Under the pieces are notes generated by a model that was given only the letters and a program-made list of their open reading frames with translations, was not told the DNA's origin and did no database searches. The position numbers and the translations under genes were made by a program. 28,475 nucleotides of DNA from Syntrophobacterales bacterium (lineage in GTDB: Bacteria; Desulfobacterota; Desulfobaccia; Desulfobaccales; 0-14-0-80-60-11). Positions 28,363 to 28,475 of the stretch are shown piece by piece (position 1 is the stretch's first letter; each line of letters starts with the position of its first letter). The stretch covers positions 1-28,475 of the forward strand of contig JALNYP010000049.1 of assembly GCA_023229795.1 (NCBI GenBank), in the 5' to 3' direction.

Positions 28363-28475
28363 TGCCGCCCCGGCGCCGCCCCCGGACCTCATCCTGCTCC
28401 GGCGCCTCAACCTCTTTTACGATTCCTTCCACGCTCTGAAGGATATCGACGCGGCCTTTCCCGGCCAGACCATCA
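28334..28475 (+). CDS. second PstB ATPase, N-terminal fragment cut by the window edge
   Basis: Forty-seven codons of an open frame that continues past the window. It starts at an ATG at 28334, overlapping the last 29 nt of the first pstB in another frame. The first 17 residues are proline and alanine-rich, then LLRRLNLFYDSFHALKDIDAAF matches the A-loop and first strand of PstB (compare FFYGDFQAL in the first copy). The Walker A, Q-loop and H-loop lie beyond the edge, so whether this copy is canonical cannot be seen. Overlap of reading frames suggests translational coupling. Confidence 0.8.
   Translation, partial: MTISPTASDNAAPAPPPDLILLRRLNLFYDSFHALKDIDAAFPGQTI

Noticed and set aside
23844..28475. 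A defence island or mobile island at the right end
   Set aside because: The genes are a methyltransferase-like protein and a standard phosphate transporter. There is no integrase, restriction gene or att-like direct repeat.

Overview
The window is about 28.5 kb of G+C-rich bacterial chromosome. It looks like core genome from an anaerobe, most plausibly a Desulfobacterota-type organism. The clues are two small Desulfovibrio-type ferredoxins, a PflX-like radical SAM protein, an NDP-forming acyl-CoA synthetase fused to an acetyltransferase, a hemerythrin and a DUF3124 protein. No phage, plasmid, CRISPR array, rRNA or tRNA was found. The taxonomic placement is inference.

Layout. Positions 86-15305 are all on the + strand: an SDR oxidoreductase, topA, trmFO (a topA-trmFO pair is also known in Bacillus), a UvrD/PcrA-type helicase, a PflX-like radical SAM protein, a PPP-family phosphatase, a ClC anion transporter with two CBS domains, a fused secDF, a stand-alone purQ and an exported DUF3124 protein. 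Positions 15577-24530 are all on the - strand. Read in transcription order they are a small SAM-methyltransferase-like protein, the acyl-CoA synthetase/GNAT fusion, ferredoxin, hemerythrin, cupin, a second ferredoxin, glmM, coaX, a SagB-like nitroreductase and a TPR protein. The two blocks converge at 15306-15576. From 24742 to the right edge runs a + strand phosphate-uptake operon: pstS, pstC, pstA, pstB and the start of a second pstB.

Two things stand out. First, the complete PstB has a normal Walker A pattern, signature, Walker B and D-loop. However, its Q-loop glutamine is serine (S96) and its H-loop histidine is asparagine (N208). A second PstB starts inside its last codons, so the transporter may use an asymmetric ATPase pair.

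Second, the gene boundaries are full of short repeats. There are nine decayed heptanucleotide arrays in four sequence families, each within 14 nt of a start or stop codon. Two of them encode the N-termini of TrmFO and PurQ as a QNPxPKT heptapeptide, and three carry G-quadruplex-type runs. There are also about ten palindromic hairpin repeats, several in inverted pairs, and a 181-bp MITE-like element with imperfect 23-bp terminal inverted repeats between the convergent genes. Repeats have entered the pst operon between pstC and pstA and between pstA and pstB.
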